NCBI RefSeq assembly: GCF_032918005.1
Contig: NZ_CP136628.1
Coordinates: 6,743,501-6,807,500, forward strand
DNA: 64,000 nucleotides
DNA from: Bradyrhizobium sp. NDS-1
GTDB lineage: Bacteria > Pseudomonadota > Alphaproteobacteria > Rhizobiales > Xanthobacteraceae
Direction of reading: 5' to 3'
Shown here: positions 8,222 to 18,706 of the stretch, piece after piece
Layout of the letters: each line of letters opens with the position of its first letter
Position numbering within the stretch: the stretch's first letter is position 1
Made by a program: the position numbers and the translations under genes
Notes under the pieces: model-generated
What the model was told of the DNA's origin: nothing
The model's database searches: none
The model's input: only the letters and a program-made list of their open reading frames with translations

Positions 8222-10024
8222 ATGCCGTCCCTGCTCCTGCCGACCGCGCGAGGATCCGGCACGACATTGAGTCCCGCGATCGTGCTCACGATCGCCTGGG
8301 CGGCGATCGTGGTGGCGCTCGGACTTCCCGCGATCAGGGCCGGCGTGTTCGACACCATGTCGACCGACGACGCGATGCGACTGGTCGAGGTGCGCGATCT
8401 CCTGGCCGGCCAGGGCTGGTACGACCTGACCCAGTACCGGCTCGATCCGCCCGGAATCGCGATGCACTGGTCCCGCATCGTCGATGCGCCCCTGGCCCTG
8501 CTGATCCTCGCGTTTCGTCCCCTGCTCGGCCAGCACGCTTCGGAAGCGCTCGCATTGGTCGCATGGCCCTCGCTGTTGTTGGGCGCCGCGCTCTGGCTCG
8601 CAACGACGATCGCGGGTCAGGCAAGCGCCCCGGCCGAGCGGCCGCGGATCCAGCTTGCCACGATTCTGGTCACGTCGCTGTCGATCCCTGCCCTGATCCA
8701 CTTCCGCGCCGGCGCGATCGATCATCACAATGTGCAGATCGTGTTGCTGCTCGGCTTCATGTTGTGCGTCATCGATCTCGAACATTCGGCATTGAGAGCG
8801 GCATCAGCGGGATGTCTGGCGGCGCTTTCGCTGGCGATCGGATTGGAAATGCTGCCTGCCATCGCCGTGGCGAGCGCGGCCGTGGTCGGTCTCCTGATCT
8901 GGAAGGGCCCTGAGGTCCTGCGCTCCGCCTGCGCCTTTGGTGCAGGCCTTGCCGGATCAGCGCTGCTGCTGGCATTGCTGCTGCTCCCGATGAGCAATCT
9001 GGTGAAGCCCGTCTGCGATGCCTTCGGAGGCCCGATCCTGCTGTTGTCCGCGGGCGGCGGCATCGCGCTGCTGGCGGTGGCCGGCGTCAGCTCTCCGCAC
9101 AGCTCCCTGTGGAGGCGCCTTGCGGCGGCTGCAATTATGGGTGCGCTCCTTTTGGGCGCGTTCTTCAAATCCTATCCGAGCTGCGTTGCCTCGCCCTACG
9201 CACAGGTCGATCCCCTGCTCGTTAGCTTCTGGCTCGACCGGGTCACCGAGACCATACCGGTGACGGAGCTGGCGCGGATGCAGCCGCAGAAGCTGCTCGG
9301 GTACTACGCGTTTCCGTTGCTGACGCTCGGCCTGTGCGTGGCCGCCATCATTCGCGACAGGCCCGAGGGGCGCTTTCGCTGGATCGTCTCGACCGTCACG
9401 CTCGCGGCGCTGTACGGCATCAGCCTGTGGGAATTGCGCGGCGCCGCCGCCGCCAACATCCTTGCCGCGCCGCTTTGCGTCATGGCGATCGCGGCGCTGC
9501 GCACGCGTGTCGTTGCCGATTGGGGGCTGGTGCGTGCCGCACTGCTGGTGTCGCCCGCCACACTCGGCGGCATCGGCTTTGCCGTCTGGCCGGCATTCGC
9601 CGGGGCGAGCCGCCATGAGATCGCGGCGCCCGAGCGCAACGTCTCCTGCCAGACCATCTCCAGCGCCGCTCCCCTCGCTGCCCTGCCGCCCGGTCGGATC
9701 ATGGCGCCGATCGACTCAGGTCCGGCGATCCTGGCAGTAACCGGTCATTCGGTGTTCGCCGGCCCCTACCATCGCAACAATGACGGTAACCTCGCCATGG
9801 TGCATGCGATGACAGCGCCGCCGCAGGCCGCGCGTGCAATGCTCGGCGTGCGAGAAGTCGATTACATCCTGACCTGCAACGGCTCCGCCGATCAGGAAGA
9901 TCTTGTCCGGATCGCGCCGGAGGGCCTCGCCGCAGGGCTCGGCCGGGGGGAAGCTCCAGATTATCTGGAGCGAGTCGAGGCTGCATCTCGATCCGGTATG
10001 ACCGTCTGGCGCGTGCGCAAGTGA
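8222..10024 (+). CDS. Polytopic membrane protein, GT-C glycosyltransferase-like (uncertain)
   Basis: About 600 residues from the ATG at 8222; an in-frame TTG at 8207 overlaps the previous stop. The first periplasmic loop holds VFDTMSTDDAMRLVEVRDLLAGQGW, an Asp-rich stretch typical of the first loop of GT-C transferases and of rhizobial proteins of unknown function. About 11-12 membrane helices follow, then a C-terminal soluble portion (APIDSGPAILAVTGHSVFAGPYHRNN). It resembles the upstream gene in architecture but not closely in sequence. Substrate unknown. Probably cotranscribed with 6708-8210. Confidence 0.7.
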   Translation: MPSLLLPTARGSGTTLSPAIVLTIAWAAIVVALGLPAIRAGVFDTMSTDDAMRLVEVRDLLAGQGWYDLTQYRLDPPGIAMHWSRIVDAPLALLILAFRPLLGQHASEALALVAWPSLLLGAALWLATTIAGQASAPAERPRIQLATILVTSLSIPALIHFRAGAIDHHNVQIVLLLGFMLCVIDLEHSALRAASAGCLAALSLAIGLEMLPAIAVASAAVVGLLIWKGPEVLRSACAFGAGLAGSALLLALLLLPMSNLVKPVCDAFGGPILLLSAGGGIALLAVAGVSSPHSSLWRRLAAAAIMGALLLGAFFKSYPSCVASPYAQVDPLLVSFWLDRVTETIPVTELARMQPQKLLGYYAFPLLTLGLCVAAIIRDRPEGRFRWIVSTVTLAALYGISLWELRGAAAANILAAPLCVMAIAALRTRVVADWGLVRAALLVSPATLGGIGFAVWPAFAGASRHEIAAPERNVSCQTISSAAPLAALPPGRIMAPIDSGPAILAVTGHSVFAGPYHRNNDGNLAMVHAMTAPPQAARAMLGVREVDYILTCNGSADQEDLVRIAPEGLAAGLGRGEAPDYLERVEAASRSGMTVWRVRK

Positions 10025-10123
10025 GGGCACGCAAACCGCAACTGAAGCTGCAGATCCAGCCGCTCTGTTCGGCCTTGGGACGATCTCGGACCTGCGGGCC
10101 GCATCAAAGCGCAAACGCGCGCT

Positions 10124-11392
10124 CTATCCGAAGAGATCGATCAGGAGCAACGCGGCGCTTGTGCACAGTCCCGCCACCGGCACCCAAATGGGCACCAGGA
10201 ACACGCCGGCAGGAGGTTTCGATTCCCTCGTCTTGATCCGGACAAGCGCCAGGTTGACCAGGACGAAAGTTCCAAGCGTCAGGCGTGAGGTCCATTCGGC
10301 CAATCCGGTCAAGGGAACGCCGAGGGCGAGAATCAGGATGGCGCCGACGCCGAAGAGGGTTGCCACCACAGGCGCGCCGCTTCTGGTGCTCACCCTCGCC
10401 AGAAGGGCCGGAAGGTTGCCCTGATCCGCGAGACCGTACAGCACACGTCCGATCATGAGCATGTGAACGATGATCCCGTTGACCGTCGCGACGATCGCGA
10501 CGGCGCTCAGCACCGAGAGGGGAAGACCGGTCAACCGCTGAAATACCAGGGCGAGCGGGGCCGAGGAGTGTGCGAGTTCGGCCGGGGGCACCGCGACCAC
10601 CGCCACCCAGACGACGGTCATGTAAAGGAGCGCCGTCACGCCGAGGGTGATGAGAAGCGCCCTGGGCAGGGTCCGGGAGGGATTCTTCATTTCCTCGGAA
10701 ATGTTCACCAGGTGCTCGAATCCGATGAATGCAAATACGGCGAGCAGTGACGTCTGTGCGATCCCTGTCCAGGCGACCTTATCGTTGATGGGGACCCACA
10801 ATTCAGGCAGCCGGGACACCAGGGTGTCGCCCTGAAATAACCCGGCCCCGACAATGAGGACCAATCCTCCGATCTCCACGACCGTCATCAGCCCGGCGAA
10901 GCTGATGGACTGAACCGCGGACAGGCAGGCGATCGCGCCCATCGCAACCACGACGCCAGCGATGATCCAGCTCGCAGGCAGCGGCAGGAATACGCCGATG
11001 TAGCCGGCGCTCCCAACCGTGATGGTCGCGCCGGAGATCGTCGCTGCGGCCACCACGAGCAACCCTGTGGCCCCGCCGAGCCATTTTCGATGAAATGCGG
11101 CCTGGACATAAGCCGCCTCGCTGGCCGCAACCGGCAGTCGCGTGCCCAGTTCAGCAAAAGTCCCGGCCGTCACGCCCATCACGACGGCAGCAGCGAGGAA
11201 CGCCAGAGGTGCGTGCATTCCGCTCCGCGCGGCGGCCGCCCCCACCAGGACGTAGATCCCGGCGCCGATCGTCACGCCGAGCCCGTACAGCACCGCGTGC
11301 GTCAGCGTGAGCGACCTGATCAGCCTTGTAGAACCACCTGGCGCTTTTCCCATGGCAGGTTGCTGACTGGCATCTGTTCCGGCCTCCTGCAT
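10124..11392 (-). CDS. APC-superfamily amino acid permease
   Basis: 422 residues and about 12 membrane helices. The first helix has the substrate-binding GLGVTIGAGIYVLVG motif (G-x-I-G-x-G-I) of the amino acid-polyamine-organocation family. Other family features are IGFEHLVNISEEMKNPSRTLPRA in the middle and NGIIVHMLMIGRVLYGLADQG later. It probably imports or exchanges amino acids, but the substrate cannot be read from sequence. The gene starts 9 bases after the universal-stress gene's stop, so the pair is one operon; Usp-APC pairings suggest stress-linked transport regulation. It ends convergent to the membrane protein at 10024. Confidence 0.9.
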   Translation of the reverse strand: MQEAGTDASQQPAMGKAPGGSTRLIRSLTLTHAVLYGLGVTIGAGIYVLVGAAAARSGMHAPLAFLAAAVVMGVTAGTFAELGTRLPVAASEAAYVQAAFHRKWLGGATGLLVVAAATISGATITVGSAGYIGVFLPLPASWIIAGVVVAMGAIACLSAVQSISFAGLMTVVEIGGLVLIVGAGLFQGDTLVSRLPELWVPINDKVAWTGIAQTSLLAVFAFIGFEHLVNISEEMKNPSRTLPRALLITLGVTALLYMTVVWVAVVAVPPAELAHSSAPLALVFQRLTGLPLSVLSAVAIVATVNGIIVHMLMIGRVLYGLADQGNLPALLARVSTRSGAPVVATLFGVGAILILALGVPLTGLAEWTSRLTLGTFVLVNLALVRIKTRESKPPAGVFLVPIWVPVAGLCTSAALLLIDLFG

Positions 11393-11401
11393 GACCGAGC
11401 A

Positions 11402-12241
11402 TCAATGCGAAAACAGGATCGGGATCGGAGGCTTGGAGAGCAGACCCCTGGTCGCACCACCGAGCACGAATTCCCGCCACCTCGGCGTTCCGTACGCGCC
11501 CATGACGAGAAGGTCGATGCCGCGAGATAGCACGTATGACTGGAGGACTTCGCCGATCGGCTTGCCCTCGGCATCGATCCTGTCGAGCACAACCTCGATG
11601 CCGTGACGAGCGAGGTTCTTTCCGAGTTCTTCCGCCGAATGTTTGAAATCCAGGGCCTTCTCGTTCGTGACCGTCACGACGCGCACCGTTTTTGTCCTTT
11701 CGAGCAAAGGAAGCGCGTCGGAAACCGCTCGCGCAGCGGTGCGGCTGAAGTCCCAAGCCACGCAGACAGCATCGAGCCGGAATGGCCGCGGTCGCGGAGC
11801 TGCGGGCAGGATCAGCGTCGGCCTGCCCGATCCAAAGATCACCTCCTCGGCGTGCCACCGCTCATGGAATTCCGGCACCGCCATGATCGTGAGATCGCGA
11901 AGCTTCGCATAATCGACCAGCATTGCCGCCTCGTCGGCGGTTGCACATTGCTCGATGATGGTCTCGTGCCGAACGCCGGCTTTCACGGCCGACGCTTCGA
12001 ATGCTGCGAGCAGTGCGTTCACATTCTGCCGGCTCTTGGCGGCCTCGCGCGCAACGAGCGAAGGTATGTCCAGGATGACATCCCCGAGCAGGCTTTCGCG
12101 TACTTCCGCATGGACCTCGCAGGAAATGGCTGCGAGGTGCGCATCCAGGACGGCGGCGATGGAAACCGCCTCGTCGATCACCGAAACGGGCGTCGGTTCC
12201 GGGTAGCTCGCCAGGGTCAACAGAACATCCTTGAAAGCCAT
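11402..12241 (-). CDS. Tandem universal stress protein (UspA family)
   Basis: 279 residues made of two Usp domains (about 1-140 and 150-279). The C-terminal domain keeps the ATP-binding signature (VMGAYGTPRWREFVLGGATRG, pattern G-x2-G-x9-G-G/S-T), while the N-terminal one lacks it and is probably structural. AAAGGAG precedes the ATG at 12241. Usp proteins bind ATP or AMP and are induced by starvation, hypoxia or redox stress. It is the first gene of the pair with the APC permease. Confidence 0.92.
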   Translation of the reverse strand: MAFKDVLLTLASYPEPTPVSVIDEAVSIAAVLDAHLAAISCEVHAEVRESLLGDVILDIPSLVAREAAKSRQNVNALLAAFEASAVKAGVRHETIIEQCATADEAAMLVDYAKLRDLTIMAVPEFHERWHAEEVIFGSGRPTLILPAAPRPRPFRLDAVCVAWDFSRTAARAVSDALPLLERTKTVRVVTVTNEKALDFKHSAEELGKNLARHGIEVVLDRIDAEGKPIGEVLQSYVLSRGIDLLVMGAYGTPRWREFVLGGATRGLLSKPPIPILFSH

Positions 12242-12444
12242 GTCTCGCTCCTTTGACGAGCTGGAGCCTAACGCCGTTGAATCCCCCCTTCTTGACCCAC
12301 CGCAACGGATTCAGACGACATGCCGTGGCAAAACGGCCCAGGTTCAAACCATGGTACCGGGCCAGAACGCTCTGGTTCGGCGGTGCCTGCCTTGCGGGAC
12401 GAGCCAGCGCGAAGCCGGCTCGCACACGCGCGCTCGGAGAATAA

Positions 12445-12472
12445 AAAAACGCGGCGTTTCCGCCGCGTTTTT
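12445..12472 (-). terminator. Rho-independent terminator after ftsH (bidirectional)
   Basis: A 12-bp stem AAAAACGCGGCG / CGCCGCGTTTTT with a 4-base TTTC loop. On the minus strand the stem runs into a T7 tract, 24 bases beyond the ftsH stop. It is symmetric and can act in both directions. Confidence 0.88.
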
Positions 12473-12495
12473 CAATCTGATCTGCAGCTCCGCGA

Positions 12496-14421
<1,926 letters not shown>

Positions 14422-14536
14422 CGATCTTCCTTCGTGGTCGCGCGGATCGCGGCCTGGTCCTTCAGGAGTTACTTGGGCAGCGTGGCTTGGGCAAGCTAGA
14501 GAAAATCCCCAAGGAATCCTCTCGGTTAGAGCATAC

Positions 14537-14595
14537 AATCTAGGTGCCGCACCGGTCGCTGCCAAGGGAACGAGATGGGACTATTTAGCCCATCT
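14537..14595 (-). promoter_or_regulatory. Candidate ftsH promoter (RpoH-like) with adjacent inverted repeat
   Basis: On the minus strand, CTTGG (14566-14562) is separated by 17 bases from CCTAGATT (14544-14537), reminiscent of heat-shock sigma-32 promoters of alphaproteobacteria, about 115 bases upstream of ftsH. Immediately upstream lies the inverted repeat AGATGGG-N9-CCCATCT (14573-14595), a possible regulator site. Only by-eye matching supports this. Confidence 0.3.
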
Positions 14596-14689
14596 TAGAG
14601 CGATTCCCGCTGAAATAATGGCGACCTGACCGGTGATTTCCCTGCCTGGTTAAGGTGTCCTGACGGCAGGGGACCGGAATGGCCGGTGT

Positions 14690-15748
14690 TCACACACCCT
14701 TGCGCCGCCGGGCCGGCGCCGGTGCGATGTGGATACGCCCGCCGGCAAGGCTGATCAAGGCTCCCGCAAGGGTCTGCCGCAAGGCCTGCCGGCCATTGGC
14801 GGCAGCGCGAGGACTTGCGGCGATGGCCTGATCGAGCACAGCCAGGAGGGTTTCGACCTTGCCGAGTTCCGCCGGCCCTTCATGTCCGAGCGCGTTGATC
14901 GCCCGCAGCAGGAGCCGCAGCCGGACCTCCTCGGGCAGGAGGGCGAAGCTCGAGGCCTCGAAGCTTCGAACGCCCACCTGCGGCGCATCGCCGCGATCCC
15001 GCAAACGGAGGAAGCGCTCGGCGCCGTCGGCCAGTATCTCGACTGCCGCATTGGCCCGCGCCAGCCTTGCCGCAAGTCGCACGAGCGTGCGGGCATCGCC
15101 GCCCTCGGCGGCGAGTTGCGGCAGCAGCGCGCGCAGGCGCGGCCGGGTGAAGGCGGTATCGCGGTTGCTGGGATCGTCGGCAAAGCCGATCTTGGCCCGC
15201 CTCAAGGTCGCGACCAGCTGCGCCTTGGGGACGTCGAGCAGCGGCCGCGCCAGCACGATCCCGTCGCGCTCACTGAGGGACGCCATTGCCGACAGTCCGG
15301 CAAGGCCGCTGCCGCGGAGCAGCCGCATCAACAGGGTTTCGGCCTGGTCGTCGCGGGTATGGGCGGTCAGCACATGGCTCGCGCCGACCGCGCGCGCGGC
15401 CTGTGCGAGCAGACGATAGCGGGCCTCGCGCGCGGCCGCCGGCAGCCCCGTCTTCGGCTTTGCGTCGCGCCAGCGCAGGGTCCGGTGCGGTAGCCCGAGT
15501 TCAGTGGCGAGCCGCTTGACCTCGCGCGCCTCCCGCGCCGCCTCGCGCCGCAGGCCGTGATCGATCGTAACGACGGTGAGACGCGGGCCACGCGCGAGGC
15601 TGCGCTGCCAGCGCGCCGCCAGCCACATCAGCGCGACCGAGTCGGGTCCGCCGGAGACGGCGAGGACCAGCGCCGGCGCGCTTTTCAAGCCGGCAAAGAG
15701 CCGCCTCGCCTCGCGCGCCGAGATCGGAGAATTGTCGTCGTCTGACAT
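14690..15748 (-). CDS. tilS: tRNA(Ile)-lysidine synthetase
   Basis: About 352 residues from the ATG at 15748 (MSDDDNSPIS); an upstream ATG at 15769 is also possible. The N-terminal PP-loop ATPase signature SGGPDS lies at about residue 33, followed by TIDHGLR and the HVLTAHTRDDQAETLLMRLLRGSGLAGL block that defines TilS. The enzyme converts C34 of the tRNA(Ile) CAU anticodon to lysidine so that it reads AUA; it is essential. The C-terminal tRNA-binding part is short, as in other alphaproteobacteria. It lies between cpoB and ftsH. Confidence 0.96.
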   Translation of the reverse strand: MSDDDNSPISAREARRLFAGLKSAPALVLAVSGGPDSVALMWLAARWQRSLARGPRLTVVTIDHGLRREAAREAREVKRLATELGLPHRTLRWRDAKPKTGLPAAAREARYRLLAQAARAVGASHVLTAHTRDDQAETLLMRLLRGSGLAGLSAMASLSERDGIVLARPLLDVPKAQLVATLRRAKIGFADDPSNRDTAFTRPRLRALLPQLAAEGGDARTLVRLAARLARANAAVEILADGAERFLRLRDRGDAPQVGVRSFEASSFALLPEEVRLRLLLRAINALGHEGPAELGKVETLLAVLDQAIAASPRAAANGRQALRQTLAGALISLAGGRIHIAPAPARRRKGV

Positions 15749-15824
15749 GACGCGGGCCCTGACCTCCAAGGCGGATGGTGACGACGTCTAGCGTAGCACC
15801 ATCCGACTTGTCAGGACCCGGACG

Positions 15825-16877
15825 TCAGCACTTCACACGCTTCTGCTCGCGGTCGACCGCGGCTTTGACGCCGGCGGAAGCACGCGGATATTTGCGGCCG
15901 ATCTCGCCGAAGGCGGCGCAGGCGGCCTCCTTCTCCTTCAGGGCGGCGAGCGACTGGCCGAGCCGCAGCAGCGCGTCCGGCGCTTTGGCCGATTTCTCGT
16001 ATTTGGTGGTGACGGCGAGGAAGGCTTCGGCGGAGTCGCGATATTGCTGGCGCTGGAAATAGCTCTCGCCGAGCCAGTATTGCGCGTCCCCCAGCAGCGG
16101 GTCTCCAGGATATTTCTGCGTGAAGTTCTTCATGGTCTGCTCGGCGAGCGCATAGTCCTTGCGCTGCATGTAGCCGATGCCGAGGTCGAACTCGTCGCGC
16201 GGCGTGGCCGACGGCGGCAGGGTGGCAAGGCCAGTGCCGCCCGCCGGCGCCGGATAGCCGGGCTGAGCCGGCGGATAGCCGGGCTGCGCGGCCGGGGCCG
16301 CGGCCTGCGGCTGATAGCGGGGAGCGGTGTTGGCGAGATCCAGCGGCTCGCCGGCCCCGCGGCCACCGGGTGCGCCGCCGGGAGCCGCCTGCATCGGCTG
16401 CTGGCCGCCGCCCAGCGCGCGTGGCGCGCCCGGCGCGTTCGGGTTCTGGTTGGGATCGAAGGCATCGCCGCGGCGGCGCGTGCCGGGGGCGCCGGGCGCC
16501 GGCTGCTCCTGAATGATCGGCCCAGGAGCGGCGACCTGGGGCTGCTCGTAATTGGGCTGCGCGGCCTGCTGCTGCGGCTGTCGATAGCCCGGCGCGACCT
16601 GCCCCGGTGAAAGCTGGGCGGGCGGCATCGCCGCGACATTGGGCGCCTGTCCGGGCGCGGCTTGCGCGCCGCCTTCGAGCGCCCGCAGCCGCTCCTCGAG
16701 CTGGCGGTTGCGGTATTGCAGCTCCTCGTTCTGGCCGGTGAGCTGGCGCAGCTGGCTCTCCAGCCGCTCGATCCGCATCTCCGGATCATCGTCCGACTGC
16801 GCGAGTGCAAGCGAGCCGAAAGAGAGCAGCGTGGCCATCGCCACGGTGCCGGTAAAGACCTTAAATCTGGATGACAT
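15825..16877 (-). CDS. cpoB: Cell division coordinator CpoB (YbgF)
   Basis: 350 residues from the ATG at 16877 (MSSRFKVFTG), which has AGGG upstream and gives a clean signal peptide (to about residue 27, SLALAQ). Next come a coiled coil (IERLESQLRQLTGQNEELQ), a long Pro/Gln/Gly-rich linker (~75-220), and C-terminal tetratricopeptide repeats starting at YMQRKDYALAEQTMKNF (about 235-350). CpoB binds TolA and PBP1B in the periplasm and couples outer-membrane constriction to peptidoglycan synthesis. The linker is far longer than in E. coli, which is usual in Bradyrhizobium-type genomes. Confidence 0.95.
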   Translation of the reverse strand: MSSRFKVFTGTVAMATLLSFGSLALAQSDDDPEMRIERLESQLRQLTGQNEELQYRNRQLEERLRALEGGAQAAPGQAPNVAAMPPAQLSPGQVAPGYRQPQQQAAQPNYEQPQVAAPGPIIQEQPAPGAPGTRRRGDAFDPNQNPNAPGAPRALGGGQQPMQAAPGGAPGGRGAGEPLDLANTAPRYQPQAAAPAAQPGYPPAQPGYPAPAGGTGLATLPPSATPRDEFDLGIGYMQRKDYALAEQTMKNFTQKYPGDPLLGDAQYWLGESYFQRQQYRDSAEAFLAVTTKYEKSAKAPDALLRLGQSLAALKEKEAACAAFGEIGRKYPRASAGVKAAVDREQKRVKC

Positions 16878-17003
16878 CTTGCCCTGACGACGAAAGCGAA
16901 ATGGCCTGCGACGGAACATGCGACGCGCCACACATTGAAGGGGAGTACGCCAAAACTGTGACTGGCACCACGGGGTTTTAAGTCACGGATTGCTGAAACG
17001 AAA

Positions 17004-17025
17004 CCGGCGCCCGAGAGGGCGCCGG
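17004..17025 (-). terminator. Hairpin between pal and cpoB
   Basis: A perfect 9-bp GC stem CCGGCGCCC / GGGCGCCGG with a GAGA tetraloop, followed on the minus strand by TTTCGTTT. It may end or attenuate pal transcription before cpoB, or stabilise the upstream mRNA end. Confidence 0.6.
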
Positions 17026-17068
17026 CATAATCGGTTTTGGAAGATGAACGGCGCCTGACTGATCGGCG

Positions 17069-17557
17069 TCAGGAGCTCGCGTTCAGCACCGTGACGGCAC
17101 GACGGTTCTGCGACCAGCAGGAGATATCGTTACAGACCGCGACCGGCCGCTCCTTGCCGTAGGAGATCGTGCGCATGCGGTTCGGATCGATGCCGCGCGA
17201 GGCGAGGAACGAGCGCACCGACTGGGCTCTCCGGGCGCCGAGCGCGATGTTGTATTCGCGGGTGCCGCGCTCGTCGGCATGACCTTCGACGGTGAAGCTG
17301 TAGCGCGGATAGGTCTGCAGCCACTGCGCCTGCTTCTCCAGGGTCACGATCGCCTGCGGGGTCAGATCGGTCTGGTCGCTTTCGAAGAACACGCGGTCCC
17401 CCACGTTCACCACGAAGTCCTGCTGGCTGCCAGGCGTCGCCGCGTTGGCCATCGCATCCGTCGCGGCATTCTTGTTGGCGCAGGCACCCATCGACAGCGC
17501 GACGGCAAGCACCGCGACCAGCTTCAATCCCTGGAGGATACGCATAGGATGTTTCAT
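17069..17557 (-). CDS. pal: Peptidoglycan-associated lipoprotein Pal
   Basis: 162 residues. The lipoprotein signal ends in the lipobox LSMGAC with Cys at residue 26, then a short linker and the OmpA-like domain (~50-160) with the peptidoglycan-binding EGHADERGTREYNIALGARRA motif and MRTISYGKERPV. Pal anchors the outer membrane to peptidoglycan and binds TolB. GGAG lies before the ATG. In this window Pal is separated from tolB by two signalling genes, so it probably has its own promoter; a palindrome lies 66-87 bases upstream of its start. Confidence 0.97.
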   Translation of the reverse strand: MKHPMRILQGLKLVAVLAVALSMGACANKNAATDAMANAATPGSQQDFVVNVGDRVFFESDQTDLTPQAIVTLEKQAQWLQTYPRYSFTVEGHADERGTREYNIALGARRAQSVRSFLASRGIDPNRMRTISYGKERPVAVCNDISCWSQNRRAVTVLNASS

Positions 17558-17622
17558 TCCGGAGCCTCCACGCTCACGTTAGTCCACTGCTGTCCGGTCT
17601 ACAGGGGGTTGGTTAAGCGAAC

Positions 17623-17644
17623 GTTCCGTCAACCTTGACGGAAC
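17623..17644. promoter_or_regulatory. Perfect palindrome upstream of pal
   Basis: 10-bp arms GTTCCGTCAA and TTGACGGAAC around a CC centre, a perfect dyad 66-87 bases upstream of the pal ATG. The spacing and the two-base centre suit a dimeric DNA-binding protein better than a terminator; each arm also contains a -35-like TTGACG. No T tract follows on either strand. Confidence 0.5.
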
Positions 17645-17821
17645 CTTGCCTCAGCCGATCAAATGCCCCCAACCAGCGAAAAGCACCCGTCATGGTTAAT
17701 GGGTTGTAAATGTGGCGCAAGGGTGAAGGCAAGCATGGCGCCCGCGGAACTGGCTAAAATAAAGCCAGGCCCGGATGGGTGCCGGACCGCAGGTCCGTTT
17801 GAGCAAGGCGCCGACGGGTTG

Positions 17822-18562
17822 TCAGGAGTAGGCGACCAGCTTTGGACGCTCGGAGGCTACTTTAGGCGAGACGATGCTCGCCGATGGCGCGTTGCTGTCC
17901 CCAAACAGCATTCGCCGCTCGAATGCGCTGGAGCGCATGATTGGAAATCGCGTTAAGACCTTTTCCCGCACGGCACGGAAGTTGGACGCCATTAATGCGA
18001 CCTTTGCCAATGCATTCGGAAACAGCCGCGGCTCTGCGATGGTTTCGTTGAGAAAGATCCGGCGATAGAACGACTCGTGCGCGGGACGAACCAGCGCGAG
18101 TCCGGTATCGGCATTGAAATGTTCGCAGGCCAGGAAGACCAGTCGCACCGTCACGTAGGGGAGCTCCGGAAAGCATTTGGCTTTTTCCGGGCTTGCGACA
18201 AAGCGGGCCGGATCGATGAAGACTTCGCCTCGATCAAGCCGGGGGTGAAGAACGTCGCCGAACAAGTCGGTCGTACAGGACATCCGCTGTTCTGGCGTCA
18301 GGACGTGGAGACGGATGGAGCTGCAGAGTTCGCCATCGACATACACTCCGAACGTCCGGGCGTTGGGCGCATCGTCGTAGTCATCCGTATAGCGCTGGGA
18401 CTCTGACGGCGGAATTAGTCCGCCGCGCGTATAGGCCCTGTAGCGCATCTGATAGAGCTGGTCTTTCTCTTCAGGAGTCTCGATGGATCGGTAATCGACG
18501 CGATCGAACAGCGCTCCCCCCCGCACAGAGAGCGAAGCACGCAGCTCGGCTTCGGGCTTCAT
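17822..18562 (-). CDS. N-acyl amino acid synthase / autoinducer synthase-like (FeeM-type) protein
   Basis: 246 residues from the ATG at 18562 (MKPEAELRAS), with GAGGAAT about 6 bases upstream. The pattern LYQMRYRAYTRGGLIPPSES ... FGVYVDGELCSSIRLHVL ... DPARFVASPEKAKCFPELPYVTVRLVFLACEHFNAD follows the GNAT-like fold shared by acyl-homoserine lactone synthases and FeeM N-acyl amino acid synthases; I judge it closer to the FeeM group. Such enzymes join an acyl chain from acyl-ACP to an amine. The product here is unknown. No LuxR-type gene lies nearby. The gene sits between tolB and pal, next to a GGDEF-EAL gene in the same direction. Confidence 0.75.
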   Translation of the reverse strand: MKPEAELRASLSVRGGALFDRVDYRSIETPEEKDQLYQMRYRAYTRGGLIPPSESQRYTDDYDDAPNARTFGVYVDGELCSSIRLHVLTPEQRMSCTTDLFGDVLHPRLDRGEVFIDPARFVASPEKAKCFPELPYVTVRLVFLACEHFNADTGLALVRPAHESFYRRIFLNETIAEPRLFPNALAKVALMASNFRAVREKVLTRFPIMRSSAFERRMLFGDSNAPSASIVSPKVASERPKLVAYS

Positions 18563-18706
18563 CCAACATTCCTCAACTGGCAAAACAACCCTTGCGGGTA
18601 TGAAAGGATTAACAGCTTCTTAACGCCGGCGCAATTGACGCGCCCCGTTAGGGTTAATCGTACCGGTTGCAAGATGTCAGAGTCTTCCCGCAATTCTACG
18701 GAGATG

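Noticed and set aside
14645..14690. CCCTGCC ... GGCAGGG as tilS terminator
   Set aside because: 18-base loop, no T tract on the minus strand, and ftsH follows in the same direction.
18563..18706. Lux-box-like dyad before the FeeM-type gene (AACG ... CGTT)
   Set aside because: Only the outer four bases and scattered inner ones pair; not convincing as a LuxR site.
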